A stretch of 64,000 nt of DNA. Source: Calothrix sp. 336/3 (GTDB taxonomy: Bacteria > Cyanobacteriota > Cyanobacteriia > Cyanobacteriales > Nostocaceae). Numbering within the stretch: the stretch's first letter is position 1; each line of letters starts with the position of its first letter. This document shows, in pieces, positions 43,514 to 52,502 of this stretch. Position numbers and translations under genes: made by a program. The notes under the pieces were generated by a model, which did no database searches, was not told the DNA's origin, and worked only from the letters and a program-made list of their open reading frames with translations. The stretch spans positions 2,396,700 through 2,460,699 of the forward strand of contig NZ_CP011382.1 in NCBI RefSeq assembly GCF_000734895.2. The letters are read 5' to 3'.

Positions 43514-46500
43514 TTATAGTTTTTGAGTATGGAGGAGAGATGTTTTTAAGTGATTGGCTAATTCTTGGATGTAAGGTTCATTAAATATAGAAAAATGATT
43601 GCCGGGAATTTCAATCATGTTGATGGGTTGGGAAGAATATTTACCCCAACCTAATAAGGGATCATCTGTATGGAATTCGTGACTTTCAAAGTCGTGGGTA
43701 ATGATTTCGCTGGCTTTGAATAATGTAATTTCTTGGGGATAAATCTGGGGAATATAATTCCGCATAGCTTGGATATGGGTTTTGAATAGCTGATAACTTT
43801 GCAGATGTTGTGTCATTTCTGTCTCACTAATTTTGAGGTTAGCTTTGCCGAATAAGAAATGAAATTGTTCATCTAGCGGTAAATCTCGCAGTTCATTATA
43901 GGAAACGGCAAATTCTATATTGAACCAGTTTTTGATAGCTTCAGCTAAACGCAGCACTAATTTAGCATCATCATCTTTATCTGGCTGGATGATAGTTTTG
44001 GGCAAGATTGCGTCAATTACTACCAGCAAATCAACTGTTTCATTTTGTCTTTGTAGTTGTTGTGCCATTTCCAAGGCAATGATACCACCGTAACACCAAC
44101 CTCCTAAAAGATAAGGTCCATGAGGCTGGACTTTACGAATTTCTTTGAGGTAATAAGCTGCGGTTTCCTCTACAGAAAGAGGATTAAATTCTTGTTGATG
44201 GGGGGTTTGTTCTAGAGCATAAAATGGTTGTTCTCTACCTAGTTTTTTGGAGAGAATGAGGTAGTTGTTGACATCTCCCCCGGCTGCGTGGACACAAAAG
44301 AAAGGACGATATTCACCAGCAGATTGAATGGCGACTAAAGGAGAATTTGCGCCTAAGCTTGCTGGTTGACTGACAATTTTGGCGAGTTTTTCAATTGTGG
44401 GATTTTCAAAGAGGGTAGATAGGCTGAGGTTATGTCCAAATAGCTCATAAATTTGGGCAATTAAGCGCACAGCTAAAAATGAATGTCCTCCTAGTTCAAA
44501 AAAGTTATCTGTAATTCCAATGGGACTAGTATTGAGCAACTGTTCCCAAATTTTGACTAGGGCTAATTCTGTAAAAGTTTTAGCTGCAACGAAAGATTTA
44601 TTAACTATTGTGGGAATTACATCATAAGATAGGAGTGCTTGCTTGTCTACTTTGCCATTAGGTGTTAGGGGAATTTCATCCAATAAGATAAAAGCTGATG
44701 GTAGCATGAAACTTGGTAGTTTCTGCTGTAAATATGCTTGTAGTGGCGGGATAATATCTTTTTGTAGTGTAGCTACATAAGCAATTAAATATTTATCGCC
44801 TTGAGCATCATCATGAGGGATAACAACAGCATTTTGTACAGACGGATATTGAGCGATCCCAGTGGCAATTTCGCCTAATTCTATGCGAAAACCCCGAATT
44901 TTAATTTGGTCATCATTACGACCGAGATATTCTAATTGACCGTTATTTTGATAGCATACTAAGTCACCAGTTTTGAAAAGTTTAGTTCCTGGTAAAAATG
45001 GGTTATCAATAAATCTCTCTCGTGTCAGCTCTGGACGATGCAAATAACTTTTAGCTAGTCCATCGCCACCAATATATAATTCTCCAACTACGCCAATGGG
45101 AACAAGTTGTAAATAGCTATCTAAAACATAAGCTTGTGTATTATCTATCGGGTAACCGATAGGAACGGTGGAATGTATTTCACTCAATAAACTGGTGTCG
45201 AAATAAGTGACATTTGCAGATACTTCTGAAGAACCATAAAGGTTAATTAATTTGGCATTTGGTAATAATTGGTGAAAAGTTTTGACTAAATCAACAGTTA
45301 ATGCTTCTCCACTTGTAATCCAAAGTTGGAGGTGAGATAAATTTTGTGTGAGATGTGGGTAATTATTTAGGAGTAGGCGCAAGAATGAAGGGACAAGTAT
45401 CAGGCGCGAAACTTGGTAGTTAGTGAGAGTTTCGAGGAAAAGTTGCGGGTCTTTGGCGATCGCATCAGGGATAATCATAGTGGGAACACCTTGCAATAAG
45501 GGTGCAAAAATTTCCCAGACTGAATCGACAAAACTAATCGCTGTTTTCTGGCAACAAATTTCCCCAGTTGCGAAAGGATAGGTTTTCCATAGCCAGTGTA
45601 AACCGTTGACTGTACCACAATGCGTTCCTAGCACACCTTTAGGCGTTCCCGTTGAACCGGAGGTGTAAATTACATAAGCCAGGTTATTTGCTTCAGATAT
45701 GCTGCGGGGGTTTTCTGGACTTTCTTGTTGAATATTATCCCAGTCTGTATCTAATGCGATTGCTTTTACTTCTCCCCAGCAATTCTTTAATGATGTGTGA
45801 CTAATCATCAACGCCGCTTGAGAATCAGCCAACATAAACTGAAGGCGTTCTACTGGATAATTAGGGTCTAGGGGTAAATAAGCACCGCCAGCTTTTAAAA
45901 TCGCTAAAATCGCTACTATCATATCTACAGAGCGTTCTAGACATATAGCCACCAAAGTTTCGGTTGTGACTCCTAATTTGATTAAATAATGAGCAAGCTG
46001 ATTTACTTTTTGGTTGAGTTGTTGATAAGTTAGCTGTTCTGACTGACTAATTAATGCTAAAGCATCGGGAAAATGCTCAACTTGCTGCTCAAATAATTGA
46101 TGTAAAGTTGCGTGATGTGGATAATCAGCTTGAGTATAATTCCACTCTAATAATTGCTTTTTCTCTGGAGTTGTCAGTAATGGTAATGCGGAAATGCTTT
46201 GATGAGGATTGATGATAATACTTATGAGTAAATTTTGGAAATTATCAATCAATCTTTGAATTGTCACTGCATCAAATAAATCTGTATTGTATTCCCAAAA
46301 TCCAGTTAATCCTTGTTCTGATTCTGAGATTGACACAGTAATATCAAATTCTGATGTACCGTGATCAATTTCTAAATTACGTATAGTTAACCCAGCCACT
46401 TCTTCCACAGGCGTGGGTGCATTTTGGAGAATAAACATTACCTGAAACAAAGGATTCCGGCTTAAATCTCGCTCAGGTTGCAATTCTTCAACTAACTTTT

Positions 46501-47608
46501 CAAAAGGTAAATCTTGATGTGCATAAGCACTGAGAGTTACGTCTTTTACTCTTGTTAAAAGTTCTCGGAAAGTAGGATTACCGCTTAAGTTATTCCGCAA
46601 AACTAAGTTATTGACAAATAAACCAAGTAACCCTTCTAATTCGGCGCGGTTACGATTAGCAATAGCAGAACCTACTAAAATATCTTCTTGGGAAGTGTAG
46701 CGATATAGTAATGTATTAAACGCCGCTAGGAGCGTCATAAATAAAGTACAGCCTGCTTGCTGGCTTAATTCGGTTAATGCTGCTGTTAATTCTCTTGATA
46801 AAGTAAAGTATTGTTTCGCACCTTGAAACGTAGCAACCGCCGGACGGGGATAATCTGTAGGTAACTGGAGTATTGGCAGTTTACCAGCTAATTGTTGCTT
46901 CCAGTAATTAAGTTGAGTGTTTAGCCGTTCTCCTTGCAGGCGATCGCGTTGCCAAATGCTAAAATCTGCATATTGAATCGGCAGTTCTGCTAAAGGAGTT
47001 CGCGTAGCGCCTCGAAGAGAGGGTTTACCTTCAGAAAAAGCCGCATATAGTGTTGCTAATTCTTGGGCGAACACACCCATAGACCAGCCATCTGTAATTA
47101 TATGATGTATGGTTAAAAGTAATATATTTTCAACTTCACTCAACCGCAGTAAACTAGCTCTGACTAATGGTGCATGAGCTAAATCAAAAGGTTTTTGTGC
47201 CTCTTTAATAGCAATTTGTTTAACTTCTATTTCCCAGTCTTGATTTGCTAAATTCTCAATATTAATAATAGATAGCTCCCAAGTTAATTGAGGTGAAACT
47301 ATCTGTATTGGCTGTTCGTCTGCTGATACAAAGCTTGTTCGCCATGCTTCGTGTCGTCTGAGAATTTCGTTGAGGCTGTGCTGAAGTGCTGATACATTCA
47401 ATAAGCCAGTTAAGTGCAAAGCACTGGTGACATGATAGAAAGAACTACCGTGATAAAGTTGGTCAATAAACCATAGTCTTTGTTGTGAAAAAGATAATGG
47501 TATCGGTTGAAAGTTTTGGCGTTTGGGAATGGCTTCGGTTTTAAATTTACCGTTTTTCCATTTTTCTAATAGGGCTTTTTTGGCTGGGGATAGGGTGGAG
47601 TTGTCCAT
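43514..47608 (-). CDS. Terminal NRPS module C-A-T-TE, beta-alanine-like code, Cys thioesterase
   Basis: A 1364-aa NRPS. C domain residues about 30-480 with intact HHIITDG (near 167). A domain about 500-1000 (YTSGSTGTPKG); the code read by eye is V-D-W-I-I-S-L-A-N-K, close to the beta-alanine code VDWVISLADK. T domain with DNFFELGGHSF (near 1037). C-terminal TE about 1090-1364: the nucleophile motif is GGWCYGG, with Cys1172 (TGT, 44093-44095) instead of Ser, and IPGNHFSIF supplies the His. Residues about 145-155 (SLRGATRTPL) look like an in-frame dispersed repeat. The gene follows the PKS and should load the last unit and release the chain. Confidence 0.94.
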   Translation of the reverse strand: MDNSTLSPAKKALLEKWKNGKFKTEAIPKRQNFQPIPLSFSQQRLWFIDQLYHGSSFYHVTSALHLTGLLNVSALQHSLNEILRRHEAWRTSFVSADEQPIQIVSPQLTWELSIINIENLANQDWEIEVKQIAIKEAQKPFDLAHAPLVRASLLRLSEVENILLLTIHHIITDGWSMGVFAQELATLYAAFSEGKPSLRGATRTPLAELPIQYADFSIWQRDRLQGERLNTQLNYWKQQLAGKLPILQLPTDYPRPAVATFQGAKQYFTLSRELTAALTELSQQAGCTLFMTLLAAFNTLLYRYTSQEDILVGSAIANRNRAELEGLLGLFVNNLVLRNNLSGNPTFRELLTRVKDVTLSAYAHQDLPFEKLVEELQPERDLSRNPLFQVMFILQNAPTPVEEVAGLTIRNLEIDHGTSEFDITVSISESEQGLTGFWEYNTDLFDAVTIQRLIDNFQNLLISIIINPHQSISALPLLTTPEKKQLLEWNYTQADYPHHATLHQLFEQQVEHFPDALALISQSEQLTYQQLNQKVNQLAHYLIKLGVTTETLVAICLERSVDMIVAILAILKAGGAYLPLDPNYPVERLQFMLADSQAALMISHTSLKNCWGEVKAIALDTDWDNIQQESPENPRSISEANNLAYVIYTSGSTGTPKGVLGTHCGTVNGLHWLWKTYPFATGEICCQKTAISFVDSVWEIFAPLLQGVPTMIIPDAIAKDPQLFLETLTNYQVSRLILVPSFLRLLLNNYPHLTQNLSHLQLWITSGEALTVDLVKTFHQLLPNAKLINLYGSSEVSANVTYFDTSLLSEIHSTVPIGYPIDNTQAYVLDSYLQLVPIGVVGELYIGGDGLAKSYLHRPELTRERFIDNPFLPGTKLFKTGDLVCYQNNGQLEYLGRNDDQIKIRGFRIELGEIATGIAQYPSVQNAVVIPHDDAQGDKYLIAYVATLQKDIIPPLQAYLQQKLPSFMLPSAFILLDEIPLTPNGKVDKQALLSYDVIPTIVNKSFVAAKTFTELALVKIWEQLLNTSPIGITDNFFELGGHSFLAVRLIAQIYELFGHNLSLSTLFENPTIEKLAKIVSQPASLGANSPLVAIQSAGEYRPFFCVHAAGGDVNNYLILSKKLGREQPFYALEQTPHQQEFNPLSVEETAAYYLKEIRKVQPHGPYLLGGWCYGGIIALEMAQQLQRQNETVDLLVVIDAILPKTIIQPDKDDDAKLVLRLAEAIKNWFNIEFAVSYNELRDLPLDEQFHFLFGKANLKISETEMTQHLQSYQLFKTHIQAMRNYIPQIYPQEITLFKASEIITHDFESHEFHTDDPLLGWGKYSSQPINMIEIPGNHFSIFNEPYIQELANHLKTSLLHTQKL

Positions 47609-47657
47609 AATTTTTATTTAGAACACAGAGGAGCGCAGAGGTTAACGCGGAGAGTGG

Positions 47658-50600
47658 TTAAGTTTTGAGGATAAGTTGAACTTCTTCTTCAGATAATTCG
47701 GTGAGTTTTTCTAGAAGCAATTCTTCAATTATTTCTGCTTGCTTGGCAATAGTTAAGGCTTGTAATAACAGTTCGCGGAGTGGTAATTCTATAGGGAATT
47801 TTGCCTGTAGACGAGAAGCAAGTTGAGTAGCAATTAAAGAATCTCCACCCAATTCAAAGAAGTTATCATAAATGCCAACTTGTTGAATTCCTAAAACTTC
47901 TTGCCAGACTTTGACAATTTGTTCTTCTAATTCGTTGGTGGGAGCAATGTAAGAATTGCCAATATTGGGACGGGAATAAGATATATTTGATTCTTGTACT
48001 TTCGTTTCTGTTAAGTTTGCTGATTGAGAAAAAACTTGATTTTCTTCTTGTGATACTAATGATGGTATTTTTGCCTCAATCCAATAACGTTGACGCTCAA
48101 AAGGATAAGTAGGTAAGGGAACACGAGAAGGCTGTACTTGGCTATAAAATTCTGACCAATTTATGTCTATTCCTGCTAGCCATAGCTGACCTAATGTATT
48201 TAATATAACAGCAATATCTGTTTGTTGTTCTTGGGGATGGCGTAGAGAAGTTACTACTAATTGTTTAGCATCAGTTGTTAAATTCTGCCTTGTTAATGTG
48301 CTTAATGTCCGACCTGCTCCTACTTCGATAAAAACACCTTCTGATTGTTTCAATAACTCAGATATACCTTGTGAAAATCTCACACAAGAACGTAGATGTT
48401 GACTCCAATAATGGGGATTTGTAGCTTCATTAGCTTGCATCCAAGTACCAGTCAGATTAGAAATAAAAGGAATTTTTGGCGGCTGGGGGTTAGCTTTTTT
48501 TACATGTTCAGTAAACGCCGCTAAAATTGGCTCCATCATTTGCGAATGGAAGGCGTGAGATGTATGCAAAAGACGACAATTGATATTTTTAGAAGCTAAA
48601 TAGTTTTGCAAAGTCTCAACAACTTCTGTCTTTCCAGAAACAACACAAGCAGATGGACTATTAATAGCCGCAAGAGAAAGTTCCTCGCCTAAGAATTGTT
48701 TTACATCTGCTTCTGCTAGCGGTACAGCCAGCATAGTTCCAGGTGGCTGTTGCTGCATCATTTTTCCTCTCGCAGCAACTAAAGCCAAAGTATCTTCTAA
48801 ACAAAATACACCAGCTAAAGTAGCAGCTACATACTCACCAATACTATGACCTATCATCGCCGTGGGTAGCACACCCCAAGACATCCATAACTTGGCTAAG
48901 GCGTATTCAATGGTGAATAATGCAGGTTGAGCAAGAGATGTTTGTTGCAGTTGGGCTGAAGCTGTTTGTATTTGTTGTTCGCTAGGATATATTATTTGAC
49001 GTAAATCTAACCCCAAGTGCGGTTTAAGAATATCTGCACAAATATCTACTTGTTCTTGAAAAATTGGCTCAAATTCATACAGTTCCCGCGCCATATTTAC
49101 ATATTGCGTTCCCTGTCCCGAAAACATAAATATAACGGGACGTTTACTCGGTTTTTGAGAGGAGGTGAAAACTCGTTGTATGTCTAAATTTGTTAATGCT
49201 TTGATTGCATCTTCAATATCACGACAAACAACCATCCGCCGATAGTCAAAAGCCTGTCGCCCAACAGAGAGAGTATAAGCAACATCCGCTAAATTCAATT
49301 CAGGATGCTGTTGTAAATGTGTAGCCAGATTAGTTGTTATTTTCTCAATTTCTTGCTCACTTTTAGCCGATAAACATAATAGTTGATAATCTCTCCCCTG
49401 CTCCCTGCCCCCTGCCCCCTGCCCTAACATAGGTGCTTCTTCCACAATCACATGAGCATTAGTTCCACCAATCCCAAAAGAACTAACTCCAGCCCGACGC
49501 GGTGTACCGTTACTTTGCCATTGGGAAAGAGTTGTATTGACATAAAAGGGACTATTAGCAAAATCTATTTGGGGATTGGGTGTTTGAAAGTGTAAATTGG
49601 CAGGTATTTGTTGATGTTTAAGGGCTTGAATAGTTTTAATTAAACCAGTCACACCCGCAGCGGTATTCAGGTGTCCAACATTAGTTTTTAGTGAAGCGAT
49701 CGCACAAAAATCTTTTTTATCAGTGCTATCACGAAAAGCTTGTGTGAGAGCCTTTATTTCAATGGGGTCTCCTAATACAGTACCCGTACCATGAGTTTCA
49801 ATATAAGAAATCGTTTCTGGTTCCACATCAGCTAATGCTAATGCTTCTAAAATTACTGCTGTTTGACCTTCTACACTTGGTGCTGTATAACCAACTTTTA
49901 AAGAGCCATCATTATTAATTGCTGAAGCCTTAATTATGGCATGAATATAATCGCGATCGCGCACAGCATCTTCTAATCGCTTCAGAACAACTACACCCAA
50001 ACCGTTACCAAAAATAGTACCACTAGCATGAGCATCAAAGGCGCGACAGTGACCATCATTTGATAAAATTCCCCCTTGTTCATAGTAGTAACCTGCTATT
50101 TGAGGTAAATGTATAGATACACCACCAGCTAAAGCCATATCACTTTCGCCGTTGAGCAAACTTTGACAAGCGAAATGCACTGCTACTAATGATGTCGAAC
50201 AAGCAGTTTGCACATTAACGCTTGGTCCTTTTAAATTTAATTTATAAGAAATTTGTGTCGGTAAATGGTCTTTATCATTCCCAATAAACATTTGAAATGA
50301 TTCCACTGATTTTAATACATCCCAATGGGGATAAAATTGAGAAAATAAATTATGCAATAAGTAAGAACTTAAAGCAGCACCCGCAAAAAGACCAATTTGA
50401 CCAGGATAAGTTTCAGAATTGTAGCCAGCATTTTCTAATGCTTCCCAAACACATTCTATAAATAACCGATGTTGCGGATCTATTAATTCTGCTTCTTTAG
50501 GAGTGAAACCAAAAAAATTAGCATCAAATAATTCGATATCTTCTAATACACCAAATGCTTTGATGTAATTAGGGTCATTGAGTGATTTTAGCTTGATACC

Positions 50601-50762
50601 GGCTGATAGCAATTCCTCATCAGTAAAGAAAGTAATTGACTCTACACCATCTCGTAAATTTTGCCAAAAAATATCAACATTCTTAGCACCGGGAAAACGC
50701 CCAGCCATGCCAATTATTGCAATTTCGTCTTTGAATTGATTAAATTCCTGCAAAATATTCAT
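47658..50762 (-). CDS. Type I PKS module KS-AT-ACP, malonyl type, non-reducing
   Basis: A 1034-aa PKS. KS residues about 10-430: active site TACSTSL (near 186), then ETHGTGTVLGDP and KTNVGHLNTAAG. AT about 540-850: GHSIGEY (near 638) and specificity motif HAFH (near 735), which points to malonyl-CoA. ACP about 945-1020 with LGGDSL (near 972). No KR, DH, ER or methyltransferase domain is present, so the beta-keto group should remain. It sits between the decarboxylase and the terminal NRPS and should add two carbons after the upstream beta-alanine-type unit. Confidence 0.95.
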   Translation of the reverse strand: MNILQEFNQFKDEIAIIGMAGRFPGAKNVDIFWQNLRDGVESITFFTDEELLSAGIKLKSLNDPNYIKAFGVLEDIELFDANFFGFTPKEAELIDPQHRLFIECVWEALENAGYNSETYPGQIGLFAGAALSSYLLHNLFSQFYPHWDVLKSVESFQMFIGNDKDHLPTQISYKLNLKGPSVNVQTACSTSLVAVHFACQSLLNGESDMALAGGVSIHLPQIAGYYYEQGGILSNDGHCRAFDAHASGTIFGNGLGVVVLKRLEDAVRDRDYIHAIIKASAINNDGSLKVGYTAPSVEGQTAVILEALALADVEPETISYIETHGTGTVLGDPIEIKALTQAFRDSTDKKDFCAIASLKTNVGHLNTAAGVTGLIKTIQALKHQQIPANLHFQTPNPQIDFANSPFYVNTTLSQWQSNGTPRRAGVSSFGIGGTNAHVIVEEAPMLGQGAGGREQGRDYQLLCLSAKSEQEIEKITTNLATHLQQHPELNLADVAYTLSVGRQAFDYRRMVVCRDIEDAIKALTNLDIQRVFTSSQKPSKRPVIFMFSGQGTQYVNMARELYEFEPIFQEQVDICADILKPHLGLDLRQIIYPSEQQIQTASAQLQQTSLAQPALFTIEYALAKLWMSWGVLPTAMIGHSIGEYVAATLAGVFCLEDTLALVAARGKMMQQQPPGTMLAVPLAEADVKQFLGEELSLAAINSPSACVVSGKTEVVETLQNYLASKNINCRLLHTSHAFHSQMMEPILAAFTEHVKKANPQPPKIPFISNLTGTWMQANEATNPHYWSQHLRSCVRFSQGISELLKQSEGVFIEVGAGRTLSTLTRQNLTTDAKQLVVTSLRHPQEQQTDIAVILNTLGQLWLAGIDINWSEFYSQVQPSRVPLPTYPFERQRYWIEAKIPSLVSQEENQVFSQSANLTETKVQESNISYSRPNIGNSYIAPTNELEEQIVKVWQEVLGIQQVGIYDNFFELGGDSLIATQLASRLQAKFPIELPLRELLLQALTIAKQAEIIEELLLEKLTELSEEEVQLILKT

Positions 50763-50802
50763 ACTTTGTGCCTTTGCGCCTTTGCGCGCAACTCAATTTA
50801 TA

Positions 50803-52458
50803 CTAATTCTCTACATCAGCTAAATCTGATAAATAAATCTCTGACGCAATCTCAATCTGATCCTGCAAAACTGCATCAATATCATCTTCAGTTGTGAGTG
50901 GGTTTGCTAATACTGCTCGTAGTGCTACAATCGAAATTTCTTGACTAAAGCAATTGCTTGTTTTCATTGTCCGCGAGATAAAAGTACGTCCCGCTTGGCG
51001 TTGAGTTTTTTGCAGACGTTCATTTAATTTATTTATTAATAAATTGTCAATTTCTGTTAATTGCTTTTTAGCCACAAGCTCTCTTAAAGATTCGGGAATA
51101 TAGCGATAAAGAAGCAAGTTAGTATCAGGTTCTGCTAGTAACTCAAACTCAGGCATTGAATGAATTTGATTAGCCATATATTGAGTTTTTCTAATACCTT
51201 CATCAATTAAAAATTCATATCCTTTACTACCAATTAAATTCAGTCCAGCGTGTAAGAATAACGCCATACCAGGACGAGAACCTTCCAAAGCGCGTTTACC
51301 TAAATCGAAAGACCCCTTACGCATGGTATAGCTAGCTTGTTTTTCAATTGATTGTGCCATTTGCGGTTCACGCAAAAATAGCATACCAATTCCCATTGGT
51401 AGATAAAGTTGTTTATGTCCATCAATGGTGACTGAATTAGCTTGTTCAATACCTGCAAGTTTATAGCGATGTTGTTGAGAAAAAACTAAAGGCCCTCCCC
51501 AAGCAGCATCTACATGAAAATGCACATTAGCTTCTTGGGCAATTTCGGCAATATCTAAGAGTGAATCTACACCGCCTGAATCTGTAGTACCAGCAATACC
51601 AATAATGGCAATTATACACAAGTTCTGCTCACGACATTTAGCCACGGCTTGATGTAGCGATCGCACTCTCACTCGATTGTTACTATCAACCGGAATTTTA
51701 ATCAAACCCCGATTTCCAATACCTAACAAATCAGCCGCTTTATCAAAAGAAAAGTGCATTAATTCCGAGCCAATTATCACTGCTCCTTTATAGCCATAAA
51801 AATTTAATGCTGCGGTTAAACCTTCCTTTTCTACACCTAAAAAATCATCCTTCGCACCCAAAATAGCATTCCGAGCGCACCACATAGCAGTAATGTTTGC
51901 TGTTGTCCCACCAGATGTCAAAATTCCCAGTGTACTTTGACTATTTTGAATATGTTCAGTGTAAAAATTATCAGATAAATTATATATTTGTCGATGCAAC
52001 ATTGCTAAAGCTTGACGCTCGTAAAAACTGAGAGATTTTGCCGTCTCAATTTTCACAGAATTTTGATTCATTGCCGTCATCAACTTGGCTAAAGGTTGCA
52101 CAAAATATGGCAGTGCTGATGTCATATGACCAATAAATCTTGGTGAAGCCGTATGAGTTGAATGAGCAATAACATTTTCAGCCAAATATTCCAAATAGCT
52201 AGTAAAATCAGCAGGATGACTCGGTACTTTACTATCACAAAACTTTGCCACCAATGAATCTAAATCAATATCACTACTAGCATCATCTGCCCCGATAAAC
52301 TTATCAGATATTTCCTCAACATACTCATCTATATATTCTGAATCTGAATTAGACAGACTAAACAATTGCATAATCTGTTTTTCAACATCAGAAGGCAATA
52401 TTTCCTCAGTCTCAAATAAGTAACTTTGTTTTGGCATTTCTGGTTTACTTAACGTCAT
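50803..52458 (-). CDS. PLP-dependent group II decarboxylase, PanP-like (aspartate to beta-alanine)
   Basis: A 551-aa group II PLP decarboxylase. The substrate-binding block is ASPRFIGHMTSALPYFVQPL, followed by NQNSVKIETAKSLSFYERQA. Cofactor site: HVDAAWGGPLVFSQQHRYKL and the PLP-binding Lys in TIDGHKQLYLPMGIGMLF. The segments RKGSFDLGKRALEGSRPGMA and LIGSKGYEFLIDEGI match my recollection of PanP, the PLP-type aspartate 1-decarboxylase of Vibrio and relatives. L-2,4-diaminobutyrate decarboxylase is the main alternative, since it is in the same superfamily and an EctB-like gene is nearby. Beta-alanine codes in the flanking NRPS genes favour the first reading. AGGAAG precedes ATG 52458. Confidence 0.85.
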   Translation of the reverse strand: MTLSKPEMPKQSYLFETEEILPSDVEKQIMQLFSLSNSDSEYIDEYVEEISDKFIGADDASSDIDLDSLVAKFCDSKVPSHPADFTSYLEYLAENVIAHSTHTASPRFIGHMTSALPYFVQPLAKLMTAMNQNSVKIETAKSLSFYERQALAMLHRQIYNLSDNFYTEHIQNSQSTLGILTSGGTTANITAMWCARNAILGAKDDFLGVEKEGLTAALNFYGYKGAVIIGSELMHFSFDKAADLLGIGNRGLIKIPVDSNNRVRVRSLHQAVAKCREQNLCIIAIIGIAGTTDSGGVDSLLDIAEIAQEANVHFHVDAAWGGPLVFSQQHRYKLAGIEQANSVTIDGHKQLYLPMGIGMLFLREPQMAQSIEKQASYTMRKGSFDLGKRALEGSRPGMALFLHAGLNLIGSKGYEFLIDEGIRKTQYMANQIHSMPEFELLAEPDTNLLLYRYIPESLRELVAKKQLTEIDNLLINKLNERLQKTQRQAGRTFISRTMKTSNCFSQEISIVALRAVLANPLTTEDDIDAVLQDQIEIASEIYLSDLADVEN

Positions 52459-52502
52459 CTTCCTATATTCCTAAATACTTATTACTTCACCGAAAACAAC
52501 TC

